Source of the DNA: Halococcus thailandensis JCM 13552
GTDB taxonomy: Archaea; Halobacteriota; Halobacteria; Halobacteriales; Halococcaceae
Reading direction: 5' to 3'
DNA: 58,084 bases
Assembly: GCF_000336715.1 (NCBI RefSeq)
Contig: NZ_AOMF01000174.1
Location: forward strand, 110,699 to 168,782
In this document: positions 25,083-34,015 of the stretch, piece after piece
How positions within the stretch are numbered: the first letter of the stretch is position 1
Layout: every line of letters begins with the position of its first letter
Program-made: the position numbers and the translations under genes
Notes under the pieces: generated by a model
Databases searched by the model: none
Told to the model about the DNA's origin: nothing
The model's input: the letters and a program-made list of their open reading frames with translations, nothing else

Positions 25083-25679
25083 TCAGTGCGAGCTTCGACC
25101 CGTCACCCGGCCGAGGGCACGCCCGATGATCCCGATACCGGGACGCCCGTCGTAAAGCCAGAGGGCGACGACGCCGACCATGAACAGGACGTACGCCACG
25201 CCGATGGGACTGAACAGCATCGGCAGGAAGTCGCTCATGTAGTAGGCAGCGTTTTCGAGCAGTCCCGCACCGGCTCCGGGGCCGACGATCGGGTCCGAGA
25301 CGTCGACGCCCGGGCGAGCCATCGCGGGCCAGAACAGCGGCCAGTAGGAGGGGTCGCCGGTTGCGAGCGAGGGCAGTACGTCGGCCGGGAGATGCGAGAG
25401 ATAGCCCACGACGAACGCACTCGCGAGTTGTGTGTACGAAAGGCGACGGGCGACGACGAGCACGAGCGCCGAGAACGGGAGTGCGAAAAAGAGCGAGTGC
25501 GCGAGCACGCCCGCCGGCAGGAGATCGAACGACCACGACAGCGGCTTGTCGACGAGGTCGGCGAACTGCGTGCCGACGACGAGCGCGATCGTCGCCGCGC
25601 CGGTCGGCGTGCGTCCGCGGAGATGGGTGAGCAGCGAGTAGCAGAGATAGCCGACCGCGACGTGACCCCAGGGGAACAC
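25083..25679 (-). CDS. DUF457 (YdjM-like) membrane-bound metal-dependent hydrolase
   Basis: A 198-residue membrane protein. It has FPWGHVAVGYLCYSLLTHLR, VVGTQFADLVDKPLSWSF, LLPAGVLAHSLFFALPFS and VVGYLSHLPADVLPSL. The conserved His and Asp residues (GH, FADLVDKP, AHS, SHLPAD) form the family's putative metal site. Four to five helices are predicted. The GTG at 25679 aligns with the ATG of a close paralogue at 44.8-45.4 kb and lies one base after the DUF1616 stop, indicating an operon. The C-terminus (ALWLYDGRPGIGIIGRALG) is useful for diagnosing the frameshift in that paralogue. Confidence 0.82.
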   Translation of the reverse strand: MFPWGHVAVGYLCYSLLTHLRGRTPTGAATIALVVGTQFADLVDKPLSWSFDLLPAGVLAHSLFFALPFSALVLVVARRLSYTQLASAFVVGYLSHLPADVLPSLATGDPSYWPLFWPAMARPGVDVSDPIVGPGAGAGLLENAAYYMSDFLPMLFSPIGVAYVLFMVGVVALWLYDGRPGIGIIGRALGRVTGRSSH

Positions 25680-25680
25680 G

Positions 25681-26811
25681 TCAGGCACTCCCGTTGCCGC
25701 CACCGGCTCCGCCGCCACCAGCACCGGTTCCGCCACTACCGGCTCCACCGCCACCCGAAACGTTCACCGAGAGATGGACCGACCGATAGGCGTTCTCCTC
25801 GGTGGGGTTCTGCGGTGGATCACCCTGATAGAGCAGGTAGACGAGCTGCAGGTCGTTCTCGGCGATGTTCGGCGTGACGGTGTGCTGGCGCTGCCACGTC
25901 CGGTTCTCCGGGACGGTCTGTGTCGAGAACCGCTCGAGTGTGTTCCGCGTGAGCACTTCCTCGCCGTCGTAGCGCTGGAGCTGGGCCACCACCGAGTAGT
26001 TCGCCGGTTCGCCCTCGTGGTTCTGGAGCTGGACGGTGAGCTGTTGGGGCTGATCGACGGTCATGTTCGGCGGATAGTCGCCGACCGTGAACTCCCCGGA
26101 GCCGTCCTGCGTGCCGACGGCGAAGTTCGTCGTCGACGAGCCGTCCTGTGGCACCGCGAGCGCGTAGGTCATGCTCGCAGCGCCGACGAGTACGCTGAGC
26201 ACCAGCACGACGTTGAGAAGTGCGTCGACCGACGAGCCGGTGAGCCCGCCGACGAAGTCGTCGATCCAGTAGCCGACCGGCACGCCGAAACGCTCGTCGC
26301 GCGGCAGCCCGAGTCGGCGGACGAACCCGATGGCGGCACAGATCACTGCAAAGCCGACGAGCACCGCGACGATCGGTCCCGTATGGTAGGGCGAGTCAGT
26401 GCCGAACAGGAGCGTGGAGAAATCGAGCACGAGCGCGAGCAGCGGCACGAGGAACAGGCTGAGCCCGAACGAGAGCGCCACACGCTCACCCCAGCGGACG
26501 CCGCGGTGTTGGATCGACCGTAGGCTCGAAAACGTCCGCGTCATGCCCGATAGCGAACTCACCTGGCCCGCGTTCCGCGAGGGGCGACCGGGGAACAGCG
26601 CCGACAGCACCGTGTAGCCAGGGACGAACAGCAGGAGTGGGATCCCGACGATGAACTGCAGCGTCGAGGGGAGACCGACGACGAGGAGACCGCCACCGAC
26701 GAGCGCGTAGGCGACGACGAGCAGGAGGTCGCCCGGCAGCCCGCCGAGGGCCGAGGCGCTCTCGGCGTAGCGGTCGGCCGTCGTGTTCTCCGAGAGTGAA
26801 TCACGGGACAC
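25681..26811 (-). CDS. DUF1616 domain membrane protein
   Basis: A 376-residue protein typical of haloarchaeal DUF1616. A pair of helices (LLLVVAYALVGGGLLVVGLP, FIVGIPLLLFVPGYTVLSAL) holds the PGY signature. Two or three more helices follow near residues 110-165, with a last one near 195-215. A large outward beta domain (FTVGDYPPNMTVDQPQQLTV and onwards) comes after these, and the protein ends in a Gly-rich low-complexity tail. The start is a GTG at 26811. It frequently lies beside S-layer or glycan genes, as here, and is directly followed by the DUF457 gene. Its function is unknown. Confidence 0.82.
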   Translation of the reverse strand: MSRDSLSENTTADRYAESASALGGLPGDLLLVVAYALVGGGLLVVGLPSTLQFIVGIPLLLFVPGYTVLSALFPGRPSRNAGQVSSLSGMTRTFSSLRSIQHRGVRWGERVALSFGLSLFLVPLLALVLDFSTLLFGTDSPYHTGPIVAVLVGFAVICAAIGFVRRLGLPRDERFGVPVGYWIDDFVGGLTGSSVDALLNVVLVLSVLVGAASMTYALAVPQDGSSTTNFAVGTQDGSGEFTVGDYPPNMTVDQPQQLTVQLQNHEGEPANYSVVAQLQRYDGEEVLTRNTLERFSTQTVPENRTWQRQHTVTPNIAENDLQLVYLLYQGDPPQNPTEENAYRSVHLSVNVSGGGGAGSGGTGAGGGGAGGGNGSA

Positions 26812-26987
26812 CGTATTCGCCCTCTCGGGTGGGTGGGTTCTTGAGTGTGTTCGTTCGCCATCGCCCGGCGGTCACGCGACCCCACCAGCGAGTCGTGTTT
26901 CGATAATCAAAACGTACGTAGTTGTAGGTAACTGATACGCACTTGTTATGGTTCTCCAGTGTATAGGGGAACGAACAGGGGAGCTAA

Positions 26988-27269
26988 ATGATGGAGGACT
27001 GGGATACGATCAGTTTCGTGATTCGCTCGCAGTACCGCGTGGACGTACTCTCGCGGCTGGTCGAGGGGCCGGCGACGCCGTCACGCATCGCCACCGACGA
27101 GGGGATTGCCATCGCGCACGTCTCGCGGGCGCTGTCGGGACTGCGCGACGACGAGCGTGGGATGGTCGAGCTGCTCGTCTCCGAGGACCAGAAGAAAGGC
27201 CGCGTCTACGGCATCACCGAGAAGGGCGAAGCCGTCTGGGAGCGTCTCGAAGCCGAGAACATGCTCTGA
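26988..27269 (+). CDS. Winged-helix HTH transcriptional regulator
   Basis: A 93-residue single-domain regulator. The recognition segment TPSRIATDEGIAIAHVSRALSGLRD is a helix-turn-helix of the MarR/ArsR type, and the wing is RGMVELLVSEDQKKGRVYGIT. The start ATG at 26988 (an adjacent ATG follows) has a TATA-like GTGTATAGG about 27 bases upstream. It is divergent from the DUF1616 gene, suggesting it may control that operon or itself. Confidence 0.82.
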   Translation: MMEDWDTISFVIRSQYRVDVLSRLVEGPATPSRIATDEGIAIAHVSRALSGLRDDERGMVELLVSEDQKKGRVYGITEKGEAVWERLEAENML

Positions 27270-27360
27270 GCCCGCCGATCGTCCGTCTCGCTGGCAGCAG
27301 AGCCGATCGACCGGTGTTCGCCCCCACTAGTAGAGCCTCGTTCGGGACGGACAGGCGCCA

Positions 27361-27368
27361 TTTATATA
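27361..27368 (+). promoter_or_regulatory. TATA box of the PGF-CTERM protein gene
   Basis: TTTATATA is a near-ideal archaeal TATA box centred 27 bases before the ATG at 27391. An in-frame ATG at 27370 would lie at the box itself and so cannot be the start of this transcript. Confidence 0.65.
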
Positions 27369-27390
27369 GATGGACGGAGCACCCTGTTCT

Positions 27391-28476
27391 ATGAGCGAAC
27401 GTTCGGGAGTGCGGGCGGGCGAGCACGGGCGATCGTGGCTCGCTGCCGTTGCGCTCACGGTGATGGTCGTCGGATCGCTCGCCGTCGTACCGGGATCGGC
27501 GGTGGCCCAGGAGAACGCGACGTTCATCGTCCAGCAGGGCGATACGTGTACGGAGGTCACGCCGCTCGGCGACGGCAGCCAGACGGTCGAGCAGTTCTAC
27601 GACTACACGGTGCTCGACGATCAGGCGAACTACAGTTCGCTCGGCACCACCGATATCCAGGAGAACCAGGTGAGCCAGCTGTTCGTCTATCGCGGTAGCG
27701 ACGGGCTGAGCCTCGTCTTCCTCCACGACAAGATCAACGAGCCGTACGGGTTCGTCGCCACGGGTGACATCTCGGGACTCCCCTCCGATGGCGAGTGGGC
27801 CGTCGAGGACGACAACTACACCAACCGTGACGACACCTTCGAGTACACCGACACGGGCGCACACATCGAGTGGAACTCGAACGGCGAGCGTACCGACGGT
27901 GCAGCCTTCCGCGGACTGGGGAGTTCGGACTACAGCACGATCACCGCGGACATCGCGTTCAACGACGAGGTCGACCGCTACCCCTTCGAGGAGTGGAGCG
28001 GCTCGCCCAGCGACAACGAGATCGACAACTGGATCGTCCGCTCGGGCGACGGCTCGACGACCGAGCTCGACATGAGCAGTCCCGTCGAGATCAGTCCCGG
28101 TAGCTGTAGCGGCGGCGTGAGCACGTTCACGGCGACGCCGAACGGATCGGATGCGAACGCGACGACAGACACGACCGACGGATCGACCGCGGCCGACACG
28201 CAAACCGCGACCGACAGCCCGACGCCGACTGAGACGGCGACCGCAACCGACACGCAGACCGCGACCGACACGCCGACGGCTGCCGAGGACGATGACACGA
28301 CCGCCGACAACGGGAGCGACGACGGAGCCACCGCGACCGACGGCGGCGGACTGGTCGGCACGAGCTCGCCGACACAGACCGACAGCAGTGACGCGTTCGG
28401 GCCCGGATTCGGTGCGGGTGCCGCGCTGCTCGCCGTCCTCGCGCTCGCGGGCGTCGCGCTCGCTCGCCGCCGCTGA
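27391..28476 (+). CDS. Secreted PGF-CTERM surface protein
   Basis: A 361-residue exported protein. It has a Sec-type signal (SWLAAVALTVMVVGSLAVVPGSAVAQ), a roughly 200-residue extracellular domain beginning ENATFIVQQGDTCTEVTPL, and a Thr/Asp-rich linker with TAT/TDT repeats and NGS and NAT sequons. The C-terminal tripartite signal is PGF followed by a hydrophobic stretch and RRR (FGPGFGAGAALLAVLALAG). In haloarchaea the PGF motif is recognised by archaeosortase ArtA, which links the protein to a prenyl lipid after cleavage. The Thr-rich linker is a likely site of O-glycosylation. The start is chosen from the TATA box spacing. Confidence 0.82.
   Translation: MSERSGVRAGEHGRSWLAAVALTVMVVGSLAVVPGSAVAQENATFIVQQGDTCTEVTPLGDGSQTVEQFYDYTVLDDQANYSSLGTTDIQENQVSQLFVYRGSDGLSLVFLHDKINEPYGFVATGDISGLPSDGEWAVEDDNYTNRDDTFEYTDTGAHIEWNSNGERTDGAAFRGLGSSDYSTITADIAFNDEVDRYPFEEWSGSPSDNEIDNWIVRSGDGSTTELDMSSPVEISPGSCSGGVSTFTATPNGSDANATTDTTDGSTAADTQTATDSPTPTETATATDTQTATDTPTAAEDDDTTADNGSDDGATATDGGGLVGTSSPTQTDSSDAFGPGFGAGAALLAVLALAGVALARRR
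28194..28270 (+). repeat. Imperfect direct repeat in the Thr-rich linker
   Basis: A 23-base unit beginning CGACACGCAAACCGCGACCG at 28194-28216 recurs at 28248-28270 with one mismatch. It encodes the DTQTATD peptide twice. It is a coding repeat of a low-complexity cell-surface linker, probably expanded by slippage. Confidence 0.7.
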
Positions 28477-28492
28477 TTTCGGCGAGCCTAAA
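28477..28492 (+). promoter_or_regulatory. Weak match to the metal-regulator palindrome, upstream of the GT2 gene
   Basis: TTTCGG-CGAG-CCTAAA has one half-site identical to the three palindromes at 35.3-37.2 kb and the other with one mismatch. Its right half overlaps an AT-rich box about 30 bases before the GT2 ATG at 28525. It may be just a promoter box; listed because the architecture matches. Confidence 0.3.
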
Positions 28493-28524
28493 AACTCAAG
28501 TAGGGGTGGGGCGAAGCCGCGTCG

Positions 28525-29217
28525 ATGAGCACATTCGAACCCTACGATTTCGACGACGTGAGCGTCGTGATGGGTACGTACAACGAAGAAGCCGCCATCG
28601 AGAGCGTGCTCGATTCGATCGACGAGGCGACCGATGGCGCTGCCGAGACGGTCTGTGTCGACGGATCGAGCGATTGCACGGCCGAGATCGCCCGTGAGCA
28701 CGGCGCGCGCGTCATCGAACAGGAGCCACAGGGCTACGGCGTCGCCGTCGCCCGCGCGCTCCGAGCGGCCGATCGCCCGGTGATCGTCACGACCGACTGC
28801 GACGGCACCTATCCGATGGACGCCCTTCCCGAGTTCCTTGACGCGATCAACGGCGGCGCGGACGTCGTCAGTGGTGATCGCCTCTACCACGGGGCCGCGA
28901 CGATGCCGCCGTTCAACCGCCTCGGCAACCACGCCTTCGCCGTGCTGGCGAGCCTCCTGCTCGGCGAGCGCGTCCACGACACGACGACCGGAATGCGCGC
29001 CTATCGACGCGAGGTGATCGAAGACATCGAGTGGACCGAGAACACCGGTCTCTCCGCTGAACTACTCGTCCGCCCGCTCGCGCGCGGTTACGACGTCCAC
29101 GAGACACCGATCGAGTACGGCGAGCGCCTCGGCGAGACGACGCTCGACCCGCTCTCGGATGGGAAGGAGATCGCGCGCTCGATACTCACCGTCGGTCTCG
29201 AAGAGCGCCGTCGGTAA
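28525..29217 (+). CDS. Dolichyl-phosphate mannose synthase-like glycosyltransferase (GT2)
   Basis: A 230-residue GT-A enzyme without membrane helices. It has VSVVMGTYNEEAAIESVL, CVDGSSDCT, EPQGYGVAVARALRAAD, the TTDCDGTYPMD Asp-x-Asp motif, SGDRLY and TGMRAYRREV, then YGERLGETTLDPLSDG. It matches DPM1-type soluble synthases that move a hexose from GDP- or UDP-sugar to dolichol phosphate. The next gene on the opposite strand is a membrane GT39 enzyme, a class that uses dolichol-phosphate sugars, so the two may be partners. The stop codons abut with no gap. Confidence 0.85.
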   Translation: MSTFEPYDFDDVSVVMGTYNEEAAIESVLDSIDEATDGAAETVCVDGSSDCTAEIAREHGARVIEQEPQGYGVAVARALRAADRPVIVTTDCDGTYPMDALPEFLDAINGGADVVSGDRLYHGAATMPPFNRLGNHAFAVLASLLLGERVHDTTTGMRAYRREVIEDIEWTENTGLSAELLVRPLARGYDVHETPIEYGERLGETTLDPLSDGKEIARSILTVGLEERRR

Positions 29218-31257
29218 TCAGGCAGCCGTGAGGTTCGCGTCGATCGACACGCCGTCGCTGGTGCCGTTGACCACCCCGCGTCCGCCGCCACAGCGATAGG
29301 TCGGACAGACCTCTTTCGTGGGCGTGAGCGCGCGGATCGTAGTTCCTGAACGGTCGAACGGAAGCTCGACGCGGTAGCCGAACCCGCCGGTCGGCCCTCT
29401 ATCGACGAACACCGACAGCGTGAGCGTGTCACCGGTGAGCGGTATCGAACTCCCGTTGACCGGCGTGATCTCCCCGCGGAGTCGAGCGCGTTCGTCAGCG
29501 ACGAGCCGGAGGTCGAGCGTTCCGTTGTCGCGCGTCGTCGTGTAGTACGTCTGATTGTCGCCGTTCGCGAGGCGCACCGTGACGCTCTCGGGCGAGCCGG
29601 GGATCCCGAACTCTCCGTCGACCGCGAGTCGATCGCCCGAGCGGACCGTGATCGGTCGGAGGGCACCCTCGGAGGCGTCACCGGTCGTCGGGCTCCACGA
29701 CCCGTCGTAGACGTAGCGGTAGTACGACCGGTTCGGATAGGCGTCGACGACCGCGAACTGGCGTTCGGCGAGCGCGTAGACCGCGTCGCCGCCGAAGCCG
29801 GGATCGTTGCGCAGCGCCTGGAACGGATGGCTGAGCCAGCGACCGTACGTCGTCGGGAGGAAGACGAGCGCGTTCGCCAGACTCCGATTCTCGAAGGGTT
29901 GGTAGGCCTGCTCGTACTCGCCGGTGACGTTGCCGTTGCGTTCGAGCGGTTCGCTCGCCGCACTCGCCGTCACGCCCGCCAGCGCCACGCCCGCGACGAG
30001 CAGACAGACCGCGAGCGCGACGCTCGCCTGTCGGGCGTCGAAACGTGCTCGTAGCAGACGGCTGAGTCGAAGCGCGCCGCGGAGGCCGGCGTACGCCGCG
30101 AACGCCGCTGTCGGAACGAGTAGATCGAAGTGGTAGTACGGCCCTAGGAAGGCGATCAGTCCCGTTCCTGATTCTTCGAGATCGCCGAGAATGTTGAAGT
30201 TGCCCCAGAAGAGGACGTTGCCGACGGGGATCGAGACGAACAGCCCGGCGAGCACCGCGGTCCGGGCGTGCAGTCGGTTTCGCGGGACGACGATCGCGAG
30301 CACCGTCCCGCAGGCCGCGAGCGCCGTTCCGAGCACGCCGGCGATCCCCCACCGGCCGAAGAACGTCGCGAGCACCTTCGCGTTCGCCGTCAGCGCGAGC
30401 GTCGGCGTATACTGCTTGGCGTGGCCGAGGATCGCTCGCTTCCCGAAGCCGATGCCGTCAAGCGGTGCGAACGCCGCGTACGGGAAGGTGAACGGATCGC
30501 CGGTGAGGAAGGCGTTGTAACCGAGCGCGACGCCCACGCCGAGCAGCCCACCGGCGGCGGTCAGACCGTTGCGGATCACGGCGTCACGGCCATCCCGCAG
30601 CGTCCAGAGCGCGTGGACGACGAACGGTGTGGCGAACAACACGGCGGTGTAGGGTCGCGAGAAGAAGGCGATGCCGATGGCGAGTCCGGCGACCGCCGCC
30701 AGCGCTCGATTCCCAGTACGGTCGGCACGGAGATACGCCGCGGCGAACAGCAGGTTCCACAGCGTCGTCGGCGCGTACGAGAGGAACGTCGACGAGTTGA
30801 TGAGAAAGAGCGGCGAGAACAGGACCAATCCGCCGGCGAGCAATCCTGCCGCACGTGCGAACTGCCGGCCCTCGTGGCGGAAGGTTTCGGCGACGACGAT
30901 CGCCAGAAGAGCGACGTTCGCCGCCGCGATGGCGACGAGCGCGAGCGTGTAGTCGCCCGCGAGCCGGCCGAGCGCGAACATCGCGGCGGCGACGGGCGCG
31001 TACTTGGGGTAGAACCCCTGTTCGCTCCCGACGAAGAACCACGGTCGGAACGATTCGGGGACCGGCGGCCGGAGGAACAGCTGTCCGTCGAGCAGCATGC
31101 TAGCTTGCTGGAGATACACCCCTTCGTCGTGGTTCAGCGAGAGATACGGGAAGAGCTCCGTCGAGACGATCCACACGGCGAGCCCGCCGATCAGGGCGAG
31201 GGCGAGCGCTCCGAGTCGGAACCGTCGTCCGTCGAGTCGCTCGCCGAGCTGTCCCAT
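29218..31257 (-). CDS. GT39/ArnT-like membrane glycosyltransferase
   Basis: A 679-residue integral membrane protein. The first helix ALALALIGGLAVWIVSTELF is followed by the outward acidic motif SLNHDEGVYLQQASM, typical of GT39 (the Asp-Glu pair in the first loop). About ten more helices run to near residue 430. A large exterior C-terminal beta domain ends in NGTSDGVSIDANLTAA. GT39 enzymes use polyprenyl-phosphate sugars outside the cell. The ATG at 31257 shares one base with the upstream ABC ATPase stop (TGATG), implying coupling; a longer start at 31275 lies inside that gene. Confidence 0.8.
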   Translation of the reverse strand: MGQLGERLDGRRFRLGALALALIGGLAVWIVSTELFPYLSLNHDEGVYLQQASMLLDGQLFLRPPVPESFRPWFFVGSEQGFYPKYAPVAAAMFALGRLAGDYTLALVAIAAANVALLAIVVAETFRHEGRQFARAAGLLAGGLVLFSPLFLINSSTFLSYAPTTLWNLLFAAAYLRADRTGNRALAAVAGLAIGIAFFSRPYTAVLFATPFVVHALWTLRDGRDAVIRNGLTAAGGLLGVGVALGYNAFLTGDPFTFPYAAFAPLDGIGFGKRAILGHAKQYTPTLALTANAKVLATFFGRWGIAGVLGTALAACGTVLAIVVPRNRLHARTAVLAGLFVSIPVGNVLFWGNFNILGDLEESGTGLIAFLGPYYHFDLLVPTAAFAAYAGLRGALRLSRLLRARFDARQASVALAVCLLVAGVALAGVTASAASEPLERNGNVTGEYEQAYQPFENRSLANALVFLPTTYGRWLSHPFQALRNDPGFGGDAVYALAERQFAVVDAYPNRSYYRYVYDGSWSPTTGDASEGALRPITVRSGDRLAVDGEFGIPGSPESVTVRLANGDNQTYYTTTRDNGTLDLRLVADERARLRGEITPVNGSSIPLTGDTLTLSVFVDRGPTGGFGYRVELPFDRSGTTIRALTPTKEVCPTYRCGGGRGVVNGTSDGVSIDANLTAA

Positions 31258-32423
31258 CACTCGGCGGGATACCACGCGAGCCGGTGGTCGGCGACGAACG
31301 AGACGGCGACCCGCTGGTCGAGGTGGATGTCGGTCGTGTGGTTGTGCTCGCAGTGGATCACGTCGCCCGTATCGAGTTCGACGCGGTAGACGAACGACGA
31401 GCCGGTGTACTGGCGGTGGACGACCCGTCCGTTGCCCGCATCCTCGTCCGCCACAGGGTTCGCCCGGAGGTCGTCCGGCCGCACGAGCACGTCGATGTCG
31501 GTGCCGGCGTAGTCGTCGGTGAGCCCCTGCATGCGCGCCGTCTCGAAGCTCCCGATGCCGGTGTGGACGCCCGCCTCGTCGACGCTGCCCGACAGGAAAC
31601 CCGCGCGACCGAGGAAGGCGGCGACGAAGCGCGATTCGGGCTGCTCGAAGACGACCTCGGGACGGCCGACCTGTTCGAGGCGGCCGTCGTTGAGCACGGC
31701 GACGCGATCGGAGATAGACAGCGCCTCCTCCTGGTCGTGGGTGACGGAGACGGCGGTGACGCCCGCCGCCTCCAGGATGCGACGGACCTCCTCGCGCATC
31801 CGCACGCGAAGGCGCACGTCGAGGTTCGAGAAGGGTTCGTCGAGCAGCAAGAGGTCGGGCTCTGGCGCGAGCGCGCGGGCGAGCGCGACGCGCTGTTGCT
31901 GGCCGCCCGAGAGCTGATCGGGCGTCCGCTCGCCGAACGATTCGAGACCGACGAGTTCGAGCAGCTCGGCCACGCGTTCGTCCGTTCGATCGCCGTCGGC
32001 GTCGGTGAGGCCGAACGCGATGTTCTCCTCGACGGTCATGTGCGGGAACAGCGCGAAGTCCTGAAAGACGATGCCGACGTCGCGATCCTCCGGATCGACG
32101 GAGTGAGTATCGTCGGCGACGCGCTCGTCGTCGAGAGTGATCGTTCCCGCCGTCGGGGTTTCGAGCCCCGCGATCAACCGCAGCGTCGTCGTCTTCCCAC
32201 AGCCCGAAGGGCCGAGCAGCGTCAGTAGCTCGCCCTCGCGGACCGACAGCGAGAGTTCGTTCACTGCCGTTTCGGCCCCGAACTCCTTGCTCGCGTCGGC
32301 GAGCTCGAGCACCACGTCGGCGGTGTCGGCGCTTCCCGGCGCGCTGTCGGGCGCGTCAGCCCCACGCGAGCGGTCGGTGGCGGCTTCGGGATACGGTTCC
32401 TGAGTGGATTTACCGGACATCAT
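31257..32423 (-). CDS. ABC importer ATP-binding protein, Fe(III)/thiamine type
   Basis: A 388-residue ATPase. It has Walker A GPSGCGKTT, Q-loop IVFQDFALFPH, signature LSGGQQQRVALARAL, Walker B LLLLDEPFSNLD and the H-loop SVTHDQEE. A C-terminal regulatory TOBE-like segment follows (FLSGSVDEAG onward to LDQRVAVSFV). The order and overlap (14 bases) with the fused permease, and the lipoprotein downstream of an iron-type operator, indicate an FbpABC-style ferric importer. A long acidic Ser/Asp N-terminal tail precedes the domain. Confidence 0.9.
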   Translation of the reverse strand: MMSGKSTQEPYPEAATDRSRGADAPDSAPGSADTADVVLELADASKEFGAETAVNELSLSVREGELLTLLGPSGCGKTTTLRLIAGLETPTAGTITLDDERVADDTHSVDPEDRDVGIVFQDFALFPHMTVEENIAFGLTDADGDRTDERVAELLELVGLESFGERTPDQLSGGQQQRVALARALAPEPDLLLLDEPFSNLDVRLRVRMREEVRRILEAAGVTAVSVTHDQEEALSISDRVAVLNDGRLEQVGRPEVVFEQPESRFVAAFLGRAGFLSGSVDEAGVHTGIGSFETARMQGLTDDYAGTDIDVLVRPDDLRANPVADEDAGNGRVVHRQYTGSSFVYRVELDTGDVIHCEHNHTTDIHLDQRVAVSFVADHRLAWYPAE

Positions 32424-34014
32424 CGCCCTCCTGTGTGAGGATGACGAGCATCGAGAGTCCGGAGACGGCGACGAGCACGAGCGCCGGTACGGCGGCCGCC
32501 CCGTAATATCCTGCGTCTTGGACCTGCCAGATGTAGGTGACGAGCGTCTTGAATCCGGAGGGATGCAGCAGGAGCGTCGCCGGCAGTTCCTTCATCGTCG
32601 TCAGGAAGACCAGCGCCGCACCCGCGACGACACCCGGCGCGATCAGCGGGAGCGTCACGCGCCGGAAGCTCGCGAGCGGCGAGTGGCCGAGCGTGCGCGC
32701 AGCTTCGAGCAGTGACCGATCGACCTGGAGCACCGACGACTGGGTGGTGCCGACCGCCTGCGGGATGAAGCGGACGACGTAGCCGAAGATCAGCAGGGGG
32801 AGCGTCTGATAGAGCCCCGGCAGATAGCGCACGCCGAAGTAGACGAGCGCGAAGCCGACGACGACGCCCGGTGCGGCGTAGCCGAGATAGGTCATCCGAT
32901 CGAACAGATCCGTGAGCGGGCCATCCGTCCGCGCCGAGAGATAGCCGACCGGCAGCGCCGCGACCGTCGCGACGAGCGCCGCGAGCGCCGCGACGACGAC
33001 GGAGTTCAGACCGTAGGACCACTCGAAGGCGAACCCGCCGGCCGAATAACCCGGCCCGCCGCGGAACAGCCACATCGCCAGCACGCCGAGCGGGACGAGC
33101 AGACAGAGCGCGACGACCAGCGTACAGAAGGCGAGCGCCGGCCACTTCCAGGCTCCGAGCGAGATGGTGTAGCCACGCCGTCCGCCGGCGTAGGCGTTTC
33201 CGTCGTCGGCCGAGAGGCGTGACTCGATGCCGAGGATGGCGACGGTGAGCCCCAGCAAGAGCACCGAGAGCAGCGCCGCGCGGCCGCGGCCGAAGGCGTT
33301 GTACTCGACGAAGATCATGCGTGTGAACACGTCGTAATGCATGATCGACGGCGTCCCGAAATCGGAGAGCGTGTAGAGCCCCACCAGCAGCGCGCCGGCG
33401 GCGATCCCCGGCGCGATCTGTGGCAGGACGATGCGGCGAAAGGCTCCGAGATAGGAGTGGTTCAGGGTTCGCGCGGCCTCGATCTGACTGGCGTCGAAGG
33501 AGAGCAGCGCCGCGCGCGTGGTGAGGAAGACGTATGGATAGACGAACAGCGTGAGGACCAACACTGTACCTTGCAGCCCGTAAATCGTTGGAATGGATTC
33601 GACACCCAACGGGGCGAGCAGGTCGGCGAGCGTCCCTCGCGGGCCGAACGCCGAGACGAACGCGAACGCGCCGATATAGCTCGGAACGACGAGCGGGAGC
33701 GCCAGCAGAACGGTCCAGAACCGTCGGAACGGCAGGTCGGTGCGTGCGGTCAACACCGCGAGTGGCACGCCGAGCAGCACCGAGCCGGCAGTGACCGCAG
33801 CCACGAGCAGCGCGCTGTTGACCGTGATCTGGACCGTCGAGGGCGACGACAGCAGCGCGAGCGCACTCTCGATGCCCATGTCGAACGCGCGGACGACGAG
33901 CCACGCGATCGGGGCGACGACCGCGAGCGCGATCGCGCCGGCGAGCGCGAGCAACCCCCCTTTGAGGACGGTCCCGCGATCGATGTCGATACGACCGTCG
34001 CCGAGGGTACTCAT
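32410..34014 (-). CDS. ABC importer permease with two fused domains (FbpB/ThiP-like)
   Basis: A 534-residue membrane protein with about twelve helices and two EAA-type coupling loops. The first is DASQIEAARTLNHSYLGAFR, near residue 175. The second is VDRSLLEAARTLGHSPLASFR, near residue 435. This twin-domain layout is usual for ferric and thiamine importers. The ATG at 34014 lies two bases from the lipoprotein stop, consistent with one operon (binding protein, permease, ATPase) read from the 35.3 kb promoter. Confidence 0.9.
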   Translation of the reverse strand: MSTLGDGRIDIDRGTVLKGGLLALAGAIALAVVAPIAWLVVRAFDMGIESALALLSSPSTVQITVNSALLVAAVTAGSVLLGVPLAVLTARTDLPFRRFWTVLLALPLVVPSYIGAFAFVSAFGPRGTLADLLAPLGVESIPTIYGLQGTVLVLTLFVYPYVFLTTRAALLSFDASQIEAARTLNHSYLGAFRRIVLPQIAPGIAAGALLVGLYTLSDFGTPSIMHYDVFTRMIFVEYNAFGRGRAALLSVLLLGLTVAILGIESRLSADDGNAYAGGRRGYTISLGAWKWPALAFCTLVVALCLLVPLGVLAMWLFRGGPGYSAGGFAFEWSYGLNSVVVAALAALVATVAALPVGYLSARTDGPLTDLFDRMTYLGYAAPGVVVGFALVYFGVRYLPGLYQTLPLLIFGYVVRFIPQAVGTTQSSVLQVDRSLLEAARTLGHSPLASFRRVTLPLIAPGVVAGAALVFLTTMKELPATLLLHPSGFKTLVTYIWQVQDAGYYGAAAVPALVLVAVSGLSMLVILTQEGDDVR

Positions 34015-34015
34015 C

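Noticed and set aside
28194-28270. CRISPR-like repeat
   Set aside because: There are only two copies of the unit, within a coding linker, with no regular spacers and no cas genes nearby. It is a coding low-complexity repeat.
27214-28977. A 587-codon minus-strand frame opposite the PGF-CTERM and GT2 genes
   Set aside because: No family motif, and it is antisense to two well-supported genes with signal peptide, PGF tail and GT-A motifs.
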